A DNA stretch of 44,966 bases, taken from contig JAQSYI010000058.1 of the NCBI GenBank assembly GCA_029256185.1, positions 1 to 44,966 on the forward strand, given 5' to 3'. Position 1 is the first letter of the stretch. Each line of letters starts with the position of its first letter. Below are positions 1 to 7,647 of the stretch, piece after piece. A program made the position numbers and the translations under genes. The notes below the pieces were generated by a model. It was not told where the DNA came from, ran no database searches, and saw only the letters and a list, made by a program, of their open reading frames with translations. This DNA is from Paenibacillaceae bacterium. Its GTDB lineage: Bacteria; Bacillota; Bacilli; Paenibacillales; NBRC-103111.

Positions 1-1
1 T

Positions 2-1339
2 CTCCGCACCGAAGCTGAAAAAGACATTCGTGAGCGTCGTAATGAAATTCAACGACAAGAACGGCGATTGTTGCAAAAAGAGGAAACGCTGGATAAAAAA
101 ATTGATTCCCTGGAGCGCAAGGAAGAGCAAGTAGCGAATAAAGAGAAGCGAATTGAAGAAACGCAGGCTCAAATCGACCAGTTGTACCGGGATCAAGTGA
201 CAGAACTTGAGCGAATCTCCGCATTGACAATGGAGGAGGCGCGCAGCATTATCCTCACTAACGTTGAGCAGGAAGTTCGTCACGAAACGGCTCAACTCAT
301 TAAGGAAATTGAATTGCAGGCCAAGGAAGAGGCAGACAAGAAGGCGAGAGAGATTATTACCCTTGCCATCCAACGTTGTGCAGCAGACCACGTTGCCGAA
401 ACGACGGTATCTGTTGTAACCCTTCCGAATGAAGAGATGAAAGGCCGGATTATTGGCCGTGAAGGCCGCAATATCCGGGCACTGGAGACATTGACGGGCA
501 TTGACCTGATCATCGACGACACGCCGGAAGCGGTTATATTGTCCGGGTTCGATCCCATCCGCCGCGAGATCGCCAGAACCTCTCTGGAGAAGCTGGTAGC
601 CGACGGACGGATTCATCCGGCACGTATCGAAGAAATGGTTGAGAAATCCCGTAAAGAAGTGGATGAACGCATCCGCGAGCATGGCGAGCAAGCCACCTTC
701 GAGGTTGGCGTTCACGGTCTGCACCCGGATTTGATCAAAATTCTGGGACGTTTGAAGTTTCGTACAAGCTACGGACAAAATGTGCTCAAGCATTCCATGG
801 AAGTGGCATATTTGTCCGGACTTATGGCGGGAGAATTGGGAGAAGACGTTACTTTGGCGAAACGTGCCGGATTGCTTCATGATATCGGCAAAGCGCTGGA
901 TCATGAAGTGGAAGGCTCCCATGTTGAGATTGGCGTAGAAATTGGCAAGAAATACAAGGAACATCCGGTTGTAATCAATGCGATCGCTTCCCATCACGGG
1001 GATTGCGAAGCAACTTCTGTAATTGCTATGCTGGTCGGTGCGGCAGATGCCCTGTCGGCAGCCCGTCCAGGCGCCCGCCGGGAAACCCTGGAGACCTATA
1101 TCAAGCGTCTGGAGAAGCTGGAGGATATTTGCGAATCCTTCGAAGGCGTAGAGAAGTCTTACGCCATTCAGGCAGGCCGCGAGATCCGGGTCATGGTACA
1201 GCCGGAGAAGGTGGACGACACCGAGGCATTCCGTCTGGCACGCGATATTACGAAGAAGATCGAGGGCGAGTTGGATTATCCGGGCCATATCAAGGTAACC
1301 GTGATCCGGGAGACACGAGCCGTCGAATATGCCAAGTAA
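2..1339 (+). CDS. rny: Ribonuclease Y, 3' part (5' end outside window)
   Basis: Membrane-anchored endoribonuclease that starts mRNA decay in Firmicutes. The frame is open from base 2, so the N-terminal membrane anchor lies upstream of the window; 445 codons remain of a protein usually about 510-520 residues long. What is visible: a long charged coiled coil rich in E, K, R and Q, then a KH RNA-binding domain with the GRIIGREGRNIRALE motif, then an HD hydrolase domain whose metal-binding HD is in LLHDIGKALDHE, with a second SHHGD motif. The C terminus (RAVEYAK) is typical of the family. It is followed by an intrinsic terminator, and ymdB is next, as in Bacillus. RicA, encoded at 9326-9736, is a known modulator of RNase Y in B. 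subtilis. Identification is secure. Confidence 0.97.
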   Translation, partial: LRTEAEKDIRERRNEIQRQERRLLQKEETLDKKIDSLERKEEQVANKEKRIEETQAQIDQLYRDQVTELERISALTMEEARSIILTNVEQEVRHETAQLIKEIELQAKEEADKKAREIITLAIQRCAADHVAETTVSVVTLPNEEMKGRIIGREGRNIRALETLTGIDLIIDDTPEAVILSGFDPIRREIARTSLEKLVADGRIHPARIEEMVEKSRKEVDERIREHGEQATFEVGVHGLHPDLIKILGRLKFRTSYGQNVLKHSMEVAYLSGLMAGELGEDVTLAKRAGLLHDIGKALDHEVEGSHVEIGVEIGKKYKEHPVVINAIASHHGDCEATSVIAMLVGAADALSAARPGARRETLETYIKRLEKLEDICESFEGVEKSYAIQAGREIRVMVQPEKVDDTEAFRLARDITKKIEGELDYPGHIKVTVIRETRAVEYAK

Positions 1340-1366
1340 ACACATATTCAGCGCAACGAACGGGGG

Positions 1367-1397
1367 AGTGGCTTAATACAAGCCACTTTCCTTTTCT
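1367..1397 (+). terminator. Intrinsic terminator after rny
   Basis: AGTGGCTT (1367-1374) pairs perfectly with AAGCCACT (1380-1387), with a five-base loop, and is followed by TTCCTTTTC. The stem is short but complete and lies 27 bases after the rny stop. Confidence 0.7.
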
Positions 1398-1406
1398 TTG
1401 GCGGGA

Positions 1407-1561
1407 GCATGAACTTCACTTTGTGAAATTGAAATGATTGGGGTCCCTGCAAAGTACCTGGATTAGCTTCGAAGCATGAACTTCACTTTGTGGGGCTTGA
1501 AGATGGGGTCCCCGCAAAGTAACCGGACTAGACTTCGAAGCATTGACTTCACTTTGTGGGG
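1407..1561. repeat. Three-copy hairpin repeat between rny and ymdB
   Basis: The phrase GAACTTCACTTTGTG occurs at 1411 and 1478, and a variant GACTTCACTTTGTG at 1545, giving a period of 66-67 bases. Copies 1 and 2 each contain an arm ACTTTG(TGGGG) and, downstream, a complementary arm (CCCCG)CAAAGT: 1418-1423 with 1450-1455, and 1485-1495 with 1510-1520. Copy 3 has only the left arm and runs straight into the ymdB ribosome-binding site. Between copies lies the 10-base palindrome GCTTCGAAGC (1466-1475). No ORF explains the region. It forms the whole intergenic and leader region of ymdB. Confidence 0.8.
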
Positions 1562-1568
1562 TTCTTTT

Positions 1569-1585
1569 AGGAGGGGAACGGTATT
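1569..1585 (+). promoter_or_regulatory. Shine-Dalgarno and ATT start of ymdB
   Basis: AGGAGGGG (1569-1576) is followed by six bases and then ATT AAG CTG TTG TTT ATC GGA GAC. The family N terminus is (M)(K/R)(I/L)LF(I/V)GD, so ATT at 1583 falls exactly where the initiator belongs. The next usable codon, TTG at 1592, is 15 bases from the SD and would cut three residues from the first beta strand. Confidence 0.6.
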
Positions 1586-2377
1586 AAGCTGTTGTTTATC
1601 GGAGACATTGTGGGCGCGGTGGGGCGCAAGGCGTTGAAGGATGTTCTGCCGGGGCTGAAATCCAAGCATCGTCCGGATATTATTATCGTAAACGGAGAGA
1701 ACGCGGCGCACGGAAGAGGCATCAATCAGCAGATTGCCAAAGAATTTTTTGATATGGGCGTTCATGGCATCACAATGGGCAATCACACTTGGGACAACCG
1801 CGAGATTTTTGATTTTATCGATGATGAGCCGCGGATGGTACGGCCGGCTAATTTTCCCTATGGTACACCGGGCAGGGGCTATACGACCGTCAAGGCGGCA
1901 GGCAAAGAGTTCCTGATCATCAACCTGCAGGGACGTACCTTTTTGCCTCCGCTGGATTGTCCGTTCCAGACCGTAGATGCGATTTTGGACCGGGAAGCGG
2001 CCAGACACAAATACATCTTCGTGGATTTTCACGCGGAAGCCACCTCGGAGAAAATTGCCATGGGCTGGTACCTGGATGGGCGGGTGTCTGCGGTGGTGGG
2101 CACGCACACGCATGTGCAGAGCAATGACAACCGTGTTCTTCCCCAGGGGACTGCTTATCTCACTGACGTGGGCATGGTGGGTCCCCGCGACGGGATTCTC
2201 GGCATGGAGCAGGAAGGCGTGATGCACCGCTTCCTGACCCAGATGCCCTCGCGGTTTACGGTGGATGAGGGAAAGTGGCATTTTCATGCTGTTGTGATTG
2301 AACTGGATGATCAGACCGGTCTGGCCAGAAGCATCCGCCAGATCCGCACCGATGAAGATAATTACATCAGCGAGTAG
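1583..2377 (+). CDS. ymdB: YmdB family metallophosphoesterase (TIGR00282), probable ATT start
   Basis: Cytoplasmic calcineurin-like phosphodiesterase; B. subtilis YmdB hydrolyses 2',3'- and 3',5'-cyclic nucleotides and is needed for biofilm and nanotube behaviour. The 264-residue length matches the family. Metal-binding motifs are visible in order: GDIVG near the start, VNGENAAHG, MGNHTWDNREI, DFHAEATSEK and GTHTHVQSND. The start was set at ATT 1583 on SD spacing and on homology of the first residues; if ATT is not used, TTG 1592 is the fallback. It lies downstream of rny as in Bacillus, but here a terminator and three hairpin repeats separate them. Function is secure, start less so. Confidence 0.93.
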   Translation: MKLLFIGDIVGAVGRKALKDVLPGLKSKHRPDIIIVNGENAAHGRGINQQIAKEFFDMGVHGITMGNHTWDNREIFDFIDDEPRMVRPANFPYGTPGRGYTTVKAAGKEFLIINLQGRTFLPPLDCPFQTVDAILDREAARHKYIFVDFHAEATSEKIAMGWYLDGRVSAVVGTHTHVQSNDNRVLPQGTAYLTDVGMVGPRDGILGMEQEGVMHRFLTQMPSRFTVDEGKWHFHAVVIELDDQTGLARSIRQIRTDEDNYISE

Positions 2378-2398
2378 CCGCGGCGCTTGCCGCAATAT

Positions 2399-2440
2399 AA
2401 GCGTCTGTTCTGCCTTAGGGGAGAACAGACGCTTTTTTGG
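2399..2440 (+). terminator. Intrinsic terminator after ymdB
   Basis: AAGCGTCTGTTCT (2399-2411) and AGAACAGACGCTT (2422-2434) form a perfect 13-bp stem with a ten-base loop, followed by a T run. Confidence 0.93.
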
Positions 2441-2479
2441 TGAATATTCTGACTAGTCCGAAAATGAAAGCGGGCAACA

Positions 2480-2509
2480 GCAGGAATTTTATGAAAACTC
2501 CCCGAATAT
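2480..2509 (+). promoter_or_regulatory. SigH-type promoter of spoVS
   Basis: GCAGGAATT (2480-2488) matches the SigH -35 consensus RnAGGAwWW, and CCCGAATAT (2501-2509) matches RnnGAATww except at its first base. The spacer is 12 bases. B. subtilis spoVS is a known SigH gene, so position, sequence and gene agree. Confidence 0.8.
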
Positions 2510-2554
2510 TATGGGTACTGGAATCCATCACCTATCCTCTAGGAGGTACCTTTC

Positions 2555-2815
2555 ATGGATGTATTAAAAGTTTCAGCTAAATCCAATCCAAATTCCGTTG
2601 CAGGCGCGCTGGCAGGCGTTCTAAGGGAGCGGGGGGCCGCAGAATTGCAAGCGGTTGGAGCAGGCGCATTGAATCAAGCGGTGAAGGCGGTTGCCATTGC
2701 CCGGGGTTTTGTAGCGCCAAGCGGAGTGGATTTGATCTGTATTCCAGCATTTACGGATATCATAATCGACGGCGAAGCCCGGACAGCCATCAAGCTGATT
2801 GTAGAGCCGCGTTGA
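2555..2815 (+). CDS. spoVS: Stage V sporulation protein S
   Basis: Small nucleic-acid-binding Alba-like protein needed for spore coat assembly and stage V progression. The 86-residue length and the opening MDVLKVSAKSNPNSVAGALA are near-invariant in Bacillales, as is the internal QAVKAVAIARGFVAPSG. The start has a strong SD, AGGAGGTACC, seven bases upstream. It is preceded by a SigH-type promoter and followed by a terminator, so it appears to be a single-gene unit. It is direct evidence of an endospore former. Confidence 0.98.
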   Translation: MDVLKVSAKSNPNSVAGALAGVLRERGAAELQAVGAGALNQAVKAVAIARGFVAPSGVDLICIPAFTDIIIDGEARTAIKLIVEPR

Positions 2816-2866
2816 GGCTGGGCGTGTGCCATTAGGCGCGCTCAGCAAAATTGAATAGAATGGATG

Positions 2867-2901
2867 CCTGTTTACGCCCATTTAAGTAGACAGGTTTTTT
2901 T
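2867..2901 (+). terminator. Intrinsic terminator after spoVS
   Basis: CCTGTTTAC (2867-2875) pairs with GTAGACAGG (2886-2894) with one G-T pair, followed by a run of seven T. Confidence 0.85.
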
Positions 2902-3010
2902 GCGTTCGTGCATATAGTCTATAAAGTTCAGATATCTGTTCATGACAGGAACTGATAGACAACAGCATAAACGTCAATCGACCTGTTACAGAACACGGGA
3001 GGGATCCACT

Positions 3011-3967
3011 ATGAAAATCATTGATGCCCATTGCGATCTGCTGGATAAAATGATCCGGCATCAGGAGCTGGAGTTCAAGCAGGACAGCATCCATGCCGAT
3101 GTCTCTTTTCCCCGGCTGCACAAATCCGGGGTGGCGGTTCAATGCTTTGCCGTATTCGTAGCCAACAAGCATCATATCCGCTTCGACAGTCTGCTGGAAG
3201 GATTCGATCTTTTTCACGAGAAGATTGCCTCGCACGAAGGCGTAGTGGCAATAAGAAACCGCTCTGATCTCCTCCAGGCGGCTTCCTGCGGCAAGCTGGG
3301 GGCCATTCTTACTCTGGAAGGCGCAGACGGTCTGGAGGGGAATTTTGTCTATTTGCGGACAGCCTATAATCTGGGTGTGCGGATGCTGGGGATTACCTGG
3401 AATTATGCCAATTGGGCTTGCGATGGTGTGCTGGAGCCCCGCAAGGGGGGATTTACGGAGAAGGGGAGGCAGCTGGTAAGGGAATGCAACCGTCTGGGCA
3501 TCATACTCGATGTGTCTCATTTGAGCGAGTCGGGCTTTTGGGAACTGGAACAGATTGCAGCCCGTCCTTTTGTAGCCACCCATTCCAATGCCCAAAAAGT
3601 CTGCCCTCATCCACGCAACCTCACCGATGAGCAGATTCTTGCTTTAATCAAGCGCGACGGCTTAATCGGGCTCACTTTTGTCCCATGGTTCGTGAAAGCC
3701 TCCGAGCCGGCCATCAAGGATATCCTGACTCATATTGATCATATTGGAGCGCTGGGTGGAAGCAGGCATCTGGGGTTCGGCTCCGATTTTGACGGGATTG
3801 ACTATCATATTCCGGGTCTGGAGCATGCGGGTCACTTCGACCGGTTGGCCAATGAGCTGCATAAGAAATATCCGGTGGAACTGGCCGACGGGTTTCTCTA
3901 TAACAACTGGCATCGCTTTTTTATGGAGAATCTGCCGGAACAAGAAGCGGGAAGAGCAAAACTTTGA
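3011..3967 (+). CDS. Membrane dipeptidase family protein (peptidase M19)
   Basis: Zinc dipeptidase of the renal dipeptidase family, 318 residues from ATG 3011; the bacterial enzymes are soluble and cleave dipeptides, including D-containing ones. Motifs: the metal-binding DAHCDLLDK at the N terminus, TLEGADGLEG (bridging Glu), DVSHLSESGFWEL and THSNAQKVCPHPRNLTDEQ (zinc His residues) and GFGSDFDGID near the C terminus. An in-frame upstream start at 2942 would add 23 residues unlike the family; GGGAGG before 3011 decides for the shorter form. A dipeptidase in this position, between spoVS and the korAB pair, is found in several Bacillales. The physiological substrate cannot be told from sequence. 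Confidence 0.93.
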   Translation: MKIIDAHCDLLDKMIRHQELEFKQDSIHADVSFPRLHKSGVAVQCFAVFVANKHHIRFDSLLEGFDLFHEKIASHEGVVAIRNRSDLLQAASCGKLGAILTLEGADGLEGNFVYLRTAYNLGVRMLGITWNYANWACDGVLEPRKGGFTEKGRQLVRECNRLGIILDVSHLSESGFWELEQIAARPFVATHSNAQKVCPHPRNLTDEQILALIKRDGLIGLTFVPWFVKASEPAIKDILTHIDHIGALGGSRHLGFGSDFDGIDYHIPGLEHAGHFDRLANELHKKYPVELADGFLYNNWHRFFMENLPEQEAGRAKL

Positions 3968-4163
3968 TATCATTTCCAGATTATTAGGTAAAAAACCGTT
4001 CTTTAATAAGAATTAATCCTATCTAAAAGAGTTATGTAACAAATTTGTCAAATTTGCTTGCTTTTCCTTTGGTGAAAGCATAAAATTTGGTTGACAGATA
4101 AATAAATCTTTGCTGAGGGTAAATAGATTGCGTTTTCATTTTCTTTATTGAGGAGTGGACGCC

Positions 4164-5909
4164 GTGATCAGTCAATTGTCGTGGAAAATTGGAGGCCAGC
4201 AGGGGGAGGGCGTGGAGAGCACAGACCGGATTTTCTCCACTGCGCTTAATCGGTTAGGGTATTATTTATACGGTTATCGTCATTTCTCATCGCGTATCAA
4301 GGGCGGTCATACCAATAATAAAATTAGAATAAGCACGAAGCCCATCCGGGCGATTTCGGACGATTTGGATATTCTGGTGGCTTTTGACCAGGAGAGCATT
4401 GATTTCAACGCACACGAGCTTAGGGAAAACGGGGTAATTGTGGCCGATGCCAAATTCAATCCCGTGCTGCCCGACGGAGTCAAGGCCAGACTTTTCGCGG
4501 TGCCTATCACCAAGATCGCCGAGGATCTGGGCACCTCGCTCATGAAGAATATGGTTGCCTCCGGCGCGTCCTGGGCCTTGCTCGGATTGCCGCTCGCCAT
4601 CTTCAATCATGCGGTCCAGGAGGAATTCGGCCGCAAGGGCATTGCCGTGGTAGAGAAGAATGTGGAAGCCGTCAAGCAGGGCGCCGAATTCATTCTGAAC
4701 CAAGCGGGAGGCCCGCTTGAAGAATTCAGGCTGGAGCCCGCCGATGGCAAGCAAAAGCTGTTCATTATCGGCAATGACGCCATAGGGCTGGGAGCTGTTG
4801 CGGCAGGCTGCCGATTCATGCCGGCTTATCCCATCACCCCGGCTTCGGAAATCATGGAATACCTGATTAAAGCGCTGCCCAAGTTTGGGGGGACGGTTAT
4901 CCAAACCGAGGATGAAATCGCGGCGGTCACCATGGCTATAGGCGCCAACTATGCCGGAGCACGCTCCATGACTGCCTCCGCCGGCCCGGGCTTGTCTCTG
5001 ATGATGGAGGCGATCGGGCTCGCGGGGATGACCGAGACACCCGTAGTAATTGTGGATACACAGCGTGGGGGACCATCCACTGGGTTGCCCACCAAGCAAG
5101 AACAAAGCGATGTGCTGGCGATGATCTACGGCACTCACGGAGAGATACCCAAGGTAGTGATTGCGCCCAGCACAATTGAGGAATGCTTCTACGATACAAT
5201 TGAGGCGTTTAACATAGCGGAGCAATATCAATGCCCGGTTATTCTGCTGACGGATCTGCAGCTGTCTTTGGGCAAACAATCCTCTGACGTGTTCGAATAC
5301 AGCAAGGTTGTGATCAACCGCGGCAAGCTGGACACAGATCCCCCTCCATTGCCTGAGGGCGAGCAGTTTAAGCGGTACGCCTTGTCGCCCGATGGTGTAT
5401 CTCCCCGGGTAATTCCCGGCACGAAGCACGGGTTGCACCATGTGACCGGTGTAGAACATGATGAAACCGGCCGGCCATCCGAATCTCCCCTGAACCGGGA
5501 GCGGATGATGGATAAGCGGATGAATAAGCTGAAGAACATTCATGTGACCCACCCAATCAAGGTGCACCATGGACATCATGAGCCTGATCTGCTCCTGATC
5601 GGCATGGGCTCCACAATCGGCACGATTGACGAAGGCCGGGAACGGCTGGAAGCAGAGGGCATCAAGACGGGGCATATCACCGTCAGGCAGCTGCATCCTT
5701 TTCCTGCCGAGGCGCTCTCTCCTTATGTGAACAAAGCCAAGAAGATAGTCGTGATAGAAAATAACGCAACCGGACAGCTGGCCTCTCTGATCAAGCTGAA
5801 TCTGGGCCAGGCGGATAAAATTCACAGTGTGCTTAAATATAATGGAAACCCGTTCCTGCCAGCTGAAATTCATCATGAATGCAGGGGGCTGATCGTATGG
5901 CAACGATGA
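4164..5909 (+). CDS. korA: 2-oxoacid:ferredoxin oxidoreductase, fused gamma-alpha subunit
   Basis: Catalyses, with KorB, the CoA-dependent oxidative decarboxylation of a 2-oxoacid (probably 2-oxoglutarate) with ferredoxin as electron acceptor. 581 residues from GTG 4164, chosen because the conserved opening is (M)ISQLSWKIGGQQGEG and GAGGAG lies eight bases upstream; GTG 4155 overlaps that SD. Residues about 1-190 are the POR gamma domain; residues about 200-400 are the pyrimidine-binding alpha domain (AYPITPASEIMEYL, TEDEIAAVTMAIGANYAGAR), followed by the transketolase C-like domain ending at HECRGLIVWQR. It overlaps korB by 13 bases, implying translational coupling. The 196-base gap upstream contains the palindrome ACAAATTTGT (4039-4048) but no promoter I could call with confidence. 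A possible electron partner, a small ferredoxin, is encoded at 36681. Confidence 0.94.
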   Translation: MISQLSWKIGGQQGEGVESTDRIFSTALNRLGYYLYGYRHFSSRIKGGHTNNKIRISTKPIRAISDDLDILVAFDQESIDFNAHELRENGVIVADAKFNPVLPDGVKARLFAVPITKIAEDLGTSLMKNMVASGASWALLGLPLAIFNHAVQEEFGRKGIAVVEKNVEAVKQGAEFILNQAGGPLEEFRLEPADGKQKLFIIGNDAIGLGAVAAGCRFMPAYPITPASEIMEYLIKALPKFGGTVIQTEDEIAAVTMAIGANYAGARSMTASAGPGLSLMMEAIGLAGMTETPVVIVDTQRGGPSTGLPTKQEQSDVLAMIYGTHGEIPKVVIAPSTIEECFYDTIEAFNIAEQYQCPVILLTDLQLSLGKQSSDVFEYSKVVINRGKLDTDPPPLPEGEQFKRYALSPDGVSPRVIPGTKHGLHHVTGVEHDETGRPSESPLNRERMMDKRMNKLKNIHVTHPIKVHHGHHEPDLLLIGMGSTIGTIDEGRERLEAEGIKTGHITVRQLHPFPAEALSPYVNKAKKIVVIENNATGQLASLIKLNLGQADKIHSVLKYNGNPFLPAEIHHECRGLIVWQR

Positions 5910-6763
5910 AGGAATTCCGCAACAACGTCAAGCCGAATTGGTGCCCGGGCTGCGGAGATTTCTCCGTACAGGCCGCTATACAGCGGGCTTGCGCCAATGC
6001 CGGGCTTGAGCCGGAGAATCTGGCGGTTATCTCCGGAATCGGCTGCTCCGGCAGAATTTCAGGCTATGTCAATGCATATGGCCTCCATGGGATTCATGGC
6101 CGGTCACTGCCGATTGCCCAGGGTGTGAAGATGGCCAACAGAGAGCTGACAGTCATTGCCGCAGGCGGCGACGGGGACGGATTTGCCATTGGGATGGGAC
6201 ATACTATTCATGCGATCCGGCGCAATATAGATATGACCTATATTGTCATGGATAATCAGATATACGGCCTGACCAAAGGGCAGACATCACCCCGCAGCGC
6301 TGCAGGCTTCAAGACCAAGAGCACCCCCCAGGGTTCGATTGAATCGGCCTTGTCTCCGCTGGAGATGGCGCTGTCGGCGGGAGCCACCTTTGTGGCCCAG
6401 TCCTTTTCCAGCGATTTGAAGCAGTTGACCCGCCTGATCGAAGCGGCCATCCGCCACAAAGGGTTCTCGCTGCTCAACGTATACAGCCCATGCGTGACCT
6501 TCAACAAGATCAATACCTATGACTGGTTCAAAGAAAATATTATTAATCTGGACCAAGAGCCGGATTATGATCCCGGCAACCGCATCGGTGCTATGACTAG
6601 GCTGATGGAAACCGGTGGAATGCTGACAGGACTCATCTATCAGGATACCGGCAAGTCAAGCTACGAGGATTCGGTGCCCGGTTTCCGGCCGGAAGCAATT
6701 GCCAAACAAAATTTGCAAATCACAGAGAGTGAATTTGAACGTTTAGTGGCAGAATTTAAGTAG
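5897..6763 (+). CDS. korB: 2-oxoacid:ferredoxin oxidoreductase, beta subunit
   Basis: Thiamine-pyrophosphate-binding beta subunit, 288 residues, normal for the family. The N terminus has the Fe-S/TPP signature NWCPGCGDFSVQAAIQR; further on are GIGCSGRISGYVNAYGLHGIHGR and the TPP-binding GGDGDGFAIGMGH with MDNQIYGLTKGQ. The start at ATG 5897 is set by GCAGGGGG at 5881-5888 and by the family opening MATxK(E/D)FRN; ATG 5906 is a weaker alternative. It is the second gene of a two-gene operon closed by a terminator at 6782. The specific oxoacid is inferred from homology with Bacillus and Mycobacterium KorAB and is not proven. Confidence 0.95.
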   Translation: MATMKEFRNNVKPNWCPGCGDFSVQAAIQRACANAGLEPENLAVISGIGCSGRISGYVNAYGLHGIHGRSLPIAQGVKMANRELTVIAAGGDGDGFAIGMGHTIHAIRRNIDMTYIVMDNQIYGLTKGQTSPRSAAGFKTKSTPQGSIESALSPLEMALSAGATFVAQSFSSDLKQLTRLIEAAIRHKGFSLLNVYSPCVTFNKINTYDWFKENIINLDQEPDYDPGNRIGAMTRLMETGGMLTGLIYQDTGKSSYEDSVPGFRPEAIAKQNLQITESEFERLVAEFK

Positions 6764-6781
6764 GGAAGTAAAAATAATGGG

Positions 6782-6810
6782 GCATATGTGAAAAAACATA
6801 TGCTTTTTTC
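6782..6810 (+). terminator. Intrinsic terminator after korB
   Basis: GCATATGT (6782-6789) pairs with ACATATGC (6796-6803), followed by six T. Confidence 0.88.
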
Positions 6811-6820
6811 TTTAGGTTCT

Positions 6821-6829
6821 TGTTATAAT
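6821..6829 (+). promoter_or_regulatory. Extended -10 promoter of the phosphotransacylase gene
   Basis: TGTTATAAT is a TGn extended -10 with a perfect TATAAT (6824-6829). The -35 region at the right distance is poor, which suits an extended -10 promoter. Confidence 0.6.
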
Positions 6830-6889
6830 AAGTGAGTGTAACAGGGGAACAAAAATATGAATACAGTTGGAAGGCAGGAGACCGTAAAC

Positions 6890-7459
6890 ATGAAATTGGT
6901 TCCAGTAGGCGTATCCGCTCGTCACATCCACTTATCCAAGGAACATATCAACATTCTGTTTGGTGAAGGCTATGAATTGAAGGTTATGAAGGATCTTTCC
7001 CAACCGGGACAATACGCTGCAGAAGAAACAGTGGCAGTCTTCGGTCCCAAGGGGAAGTTTGATAAGGTTCGGATTCTGGGACCTGCCCGCAACAAAACAC
7101 AACTCGAAATTTCCAGAACAGACTCCTTTGCATTGGGAATCCCGGCTCCTGTCCGTGAATCCGGCAATACCGACGGCACTCCCGGCATCAAGATTGTAGG
7201 ACCTGCCGGAGAAGTGGAAGCCGCAGACGGCGTCATTATCGCTGCCCGCCATATTCATTTCCATACTTCCGACGCCGAGAAGTGGGGCATCAAGGATAAG
7301 CAACTGCTGTCCGTCCGTGTGAACAGCGAGCGTCCTGTTGTATTCGAGAATGTAATTGCCCGCGTCAGCGAATCCTTTGCCCTGGACATGCACATTGACA
7401 CCGATGAAGCCAATGCTGCGGCAGTCAAGAACGGGGAAATGGCGGAAGTGCTGCTGTAA
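6890..7459 (+). CDS. pduL: PduL-type phosphate acyltransferase (phosphotransacylase)
   Basis: Transfers an acyl group (propionyl or acetyl) between CoA and phosphate; the PduL fold is unrelated to Pta. 189 residues from ATG 6890, which has AGGAG nine bases upstream. ATG 6857, in frame, would add 11 residues and has a GGGG-type SD, so it remains possible. The two zinc-binding signatures are clear: GVSARHIHLS near the N terminus and AARHIHFHTSDAEKWG at about two thirds. No N-terminal encapsulation helix and no shell-protein genes are present, so this is a free cytosolic form. It forms a monocistronic unit with its own promoter and terminator. It probably interconverts acyl-CoA and acyl-phosphate for acetate or propionate formation. 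Confidence 0.92.
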   Translation: MKLVPVGVSARHIHLSKEHINILFGEGYELKVMKDLSQPGQYAAEETVAVFGPKGKFDKVRILGPARNKTQLEISRTDSFALGIPAPVRESGNTDGTPGIKIVGPAGEVEAADGVIIAARHIHFHTSDAEKWGIKDKQLLSVRVNSERPVVFENVIARVSESFALDMHIDTDEANAAAVKNGEMAEVLL

Positions 7460-7522
7460 ATCAAGAAAGCATTCTCATTATTACGATTCATGCATGGCCA
7501 ATTAGATCATGTGATATGATGT

Positions 7523-7562
7523 CCCGCTGACGTTCCCAAGAACCGGCGGGGCATTGTTTTTT
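7523..7562 (+). terminator. Terminator after the phosphotransacylase gene
   Basis: CCCGCTG (7523-7529) pairs with CGGCGGG (7544-7550) with one G-T pair, with a further GTT/AAC pairing inside, followed by GCATTGTTTTTTG. Confidence 0.75.
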
Positions 7563-7581
7563 GTCTGCGCGAACATCCCTG

Positions 7582-7590
7582 TGCTATAAT
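7582..7590 (+). promoter_or_regulatory. Extended -10 promoter of miaB
   Basis: TGCTATAAT is a TGn extended -10 with a perfect TATAAT (7585-7590). TTGTCT at 7561-7566 could act as a weak -35 with an 18-base spacer. Confidence 0.6.
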
Positions 7591-7647
7591 TGTGTATTGC
7601 ACATATTGCTCCAAGTGGTTTACCACATACAAAGGATGTGAAACATA

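Noticed and set aside
4287..5903. 538-codon minus-strand frame opposite korA
   Set aside because: Antisense of a well-supported gene, without family features; the same holds for the long frame opposite miaB (7678-9297).
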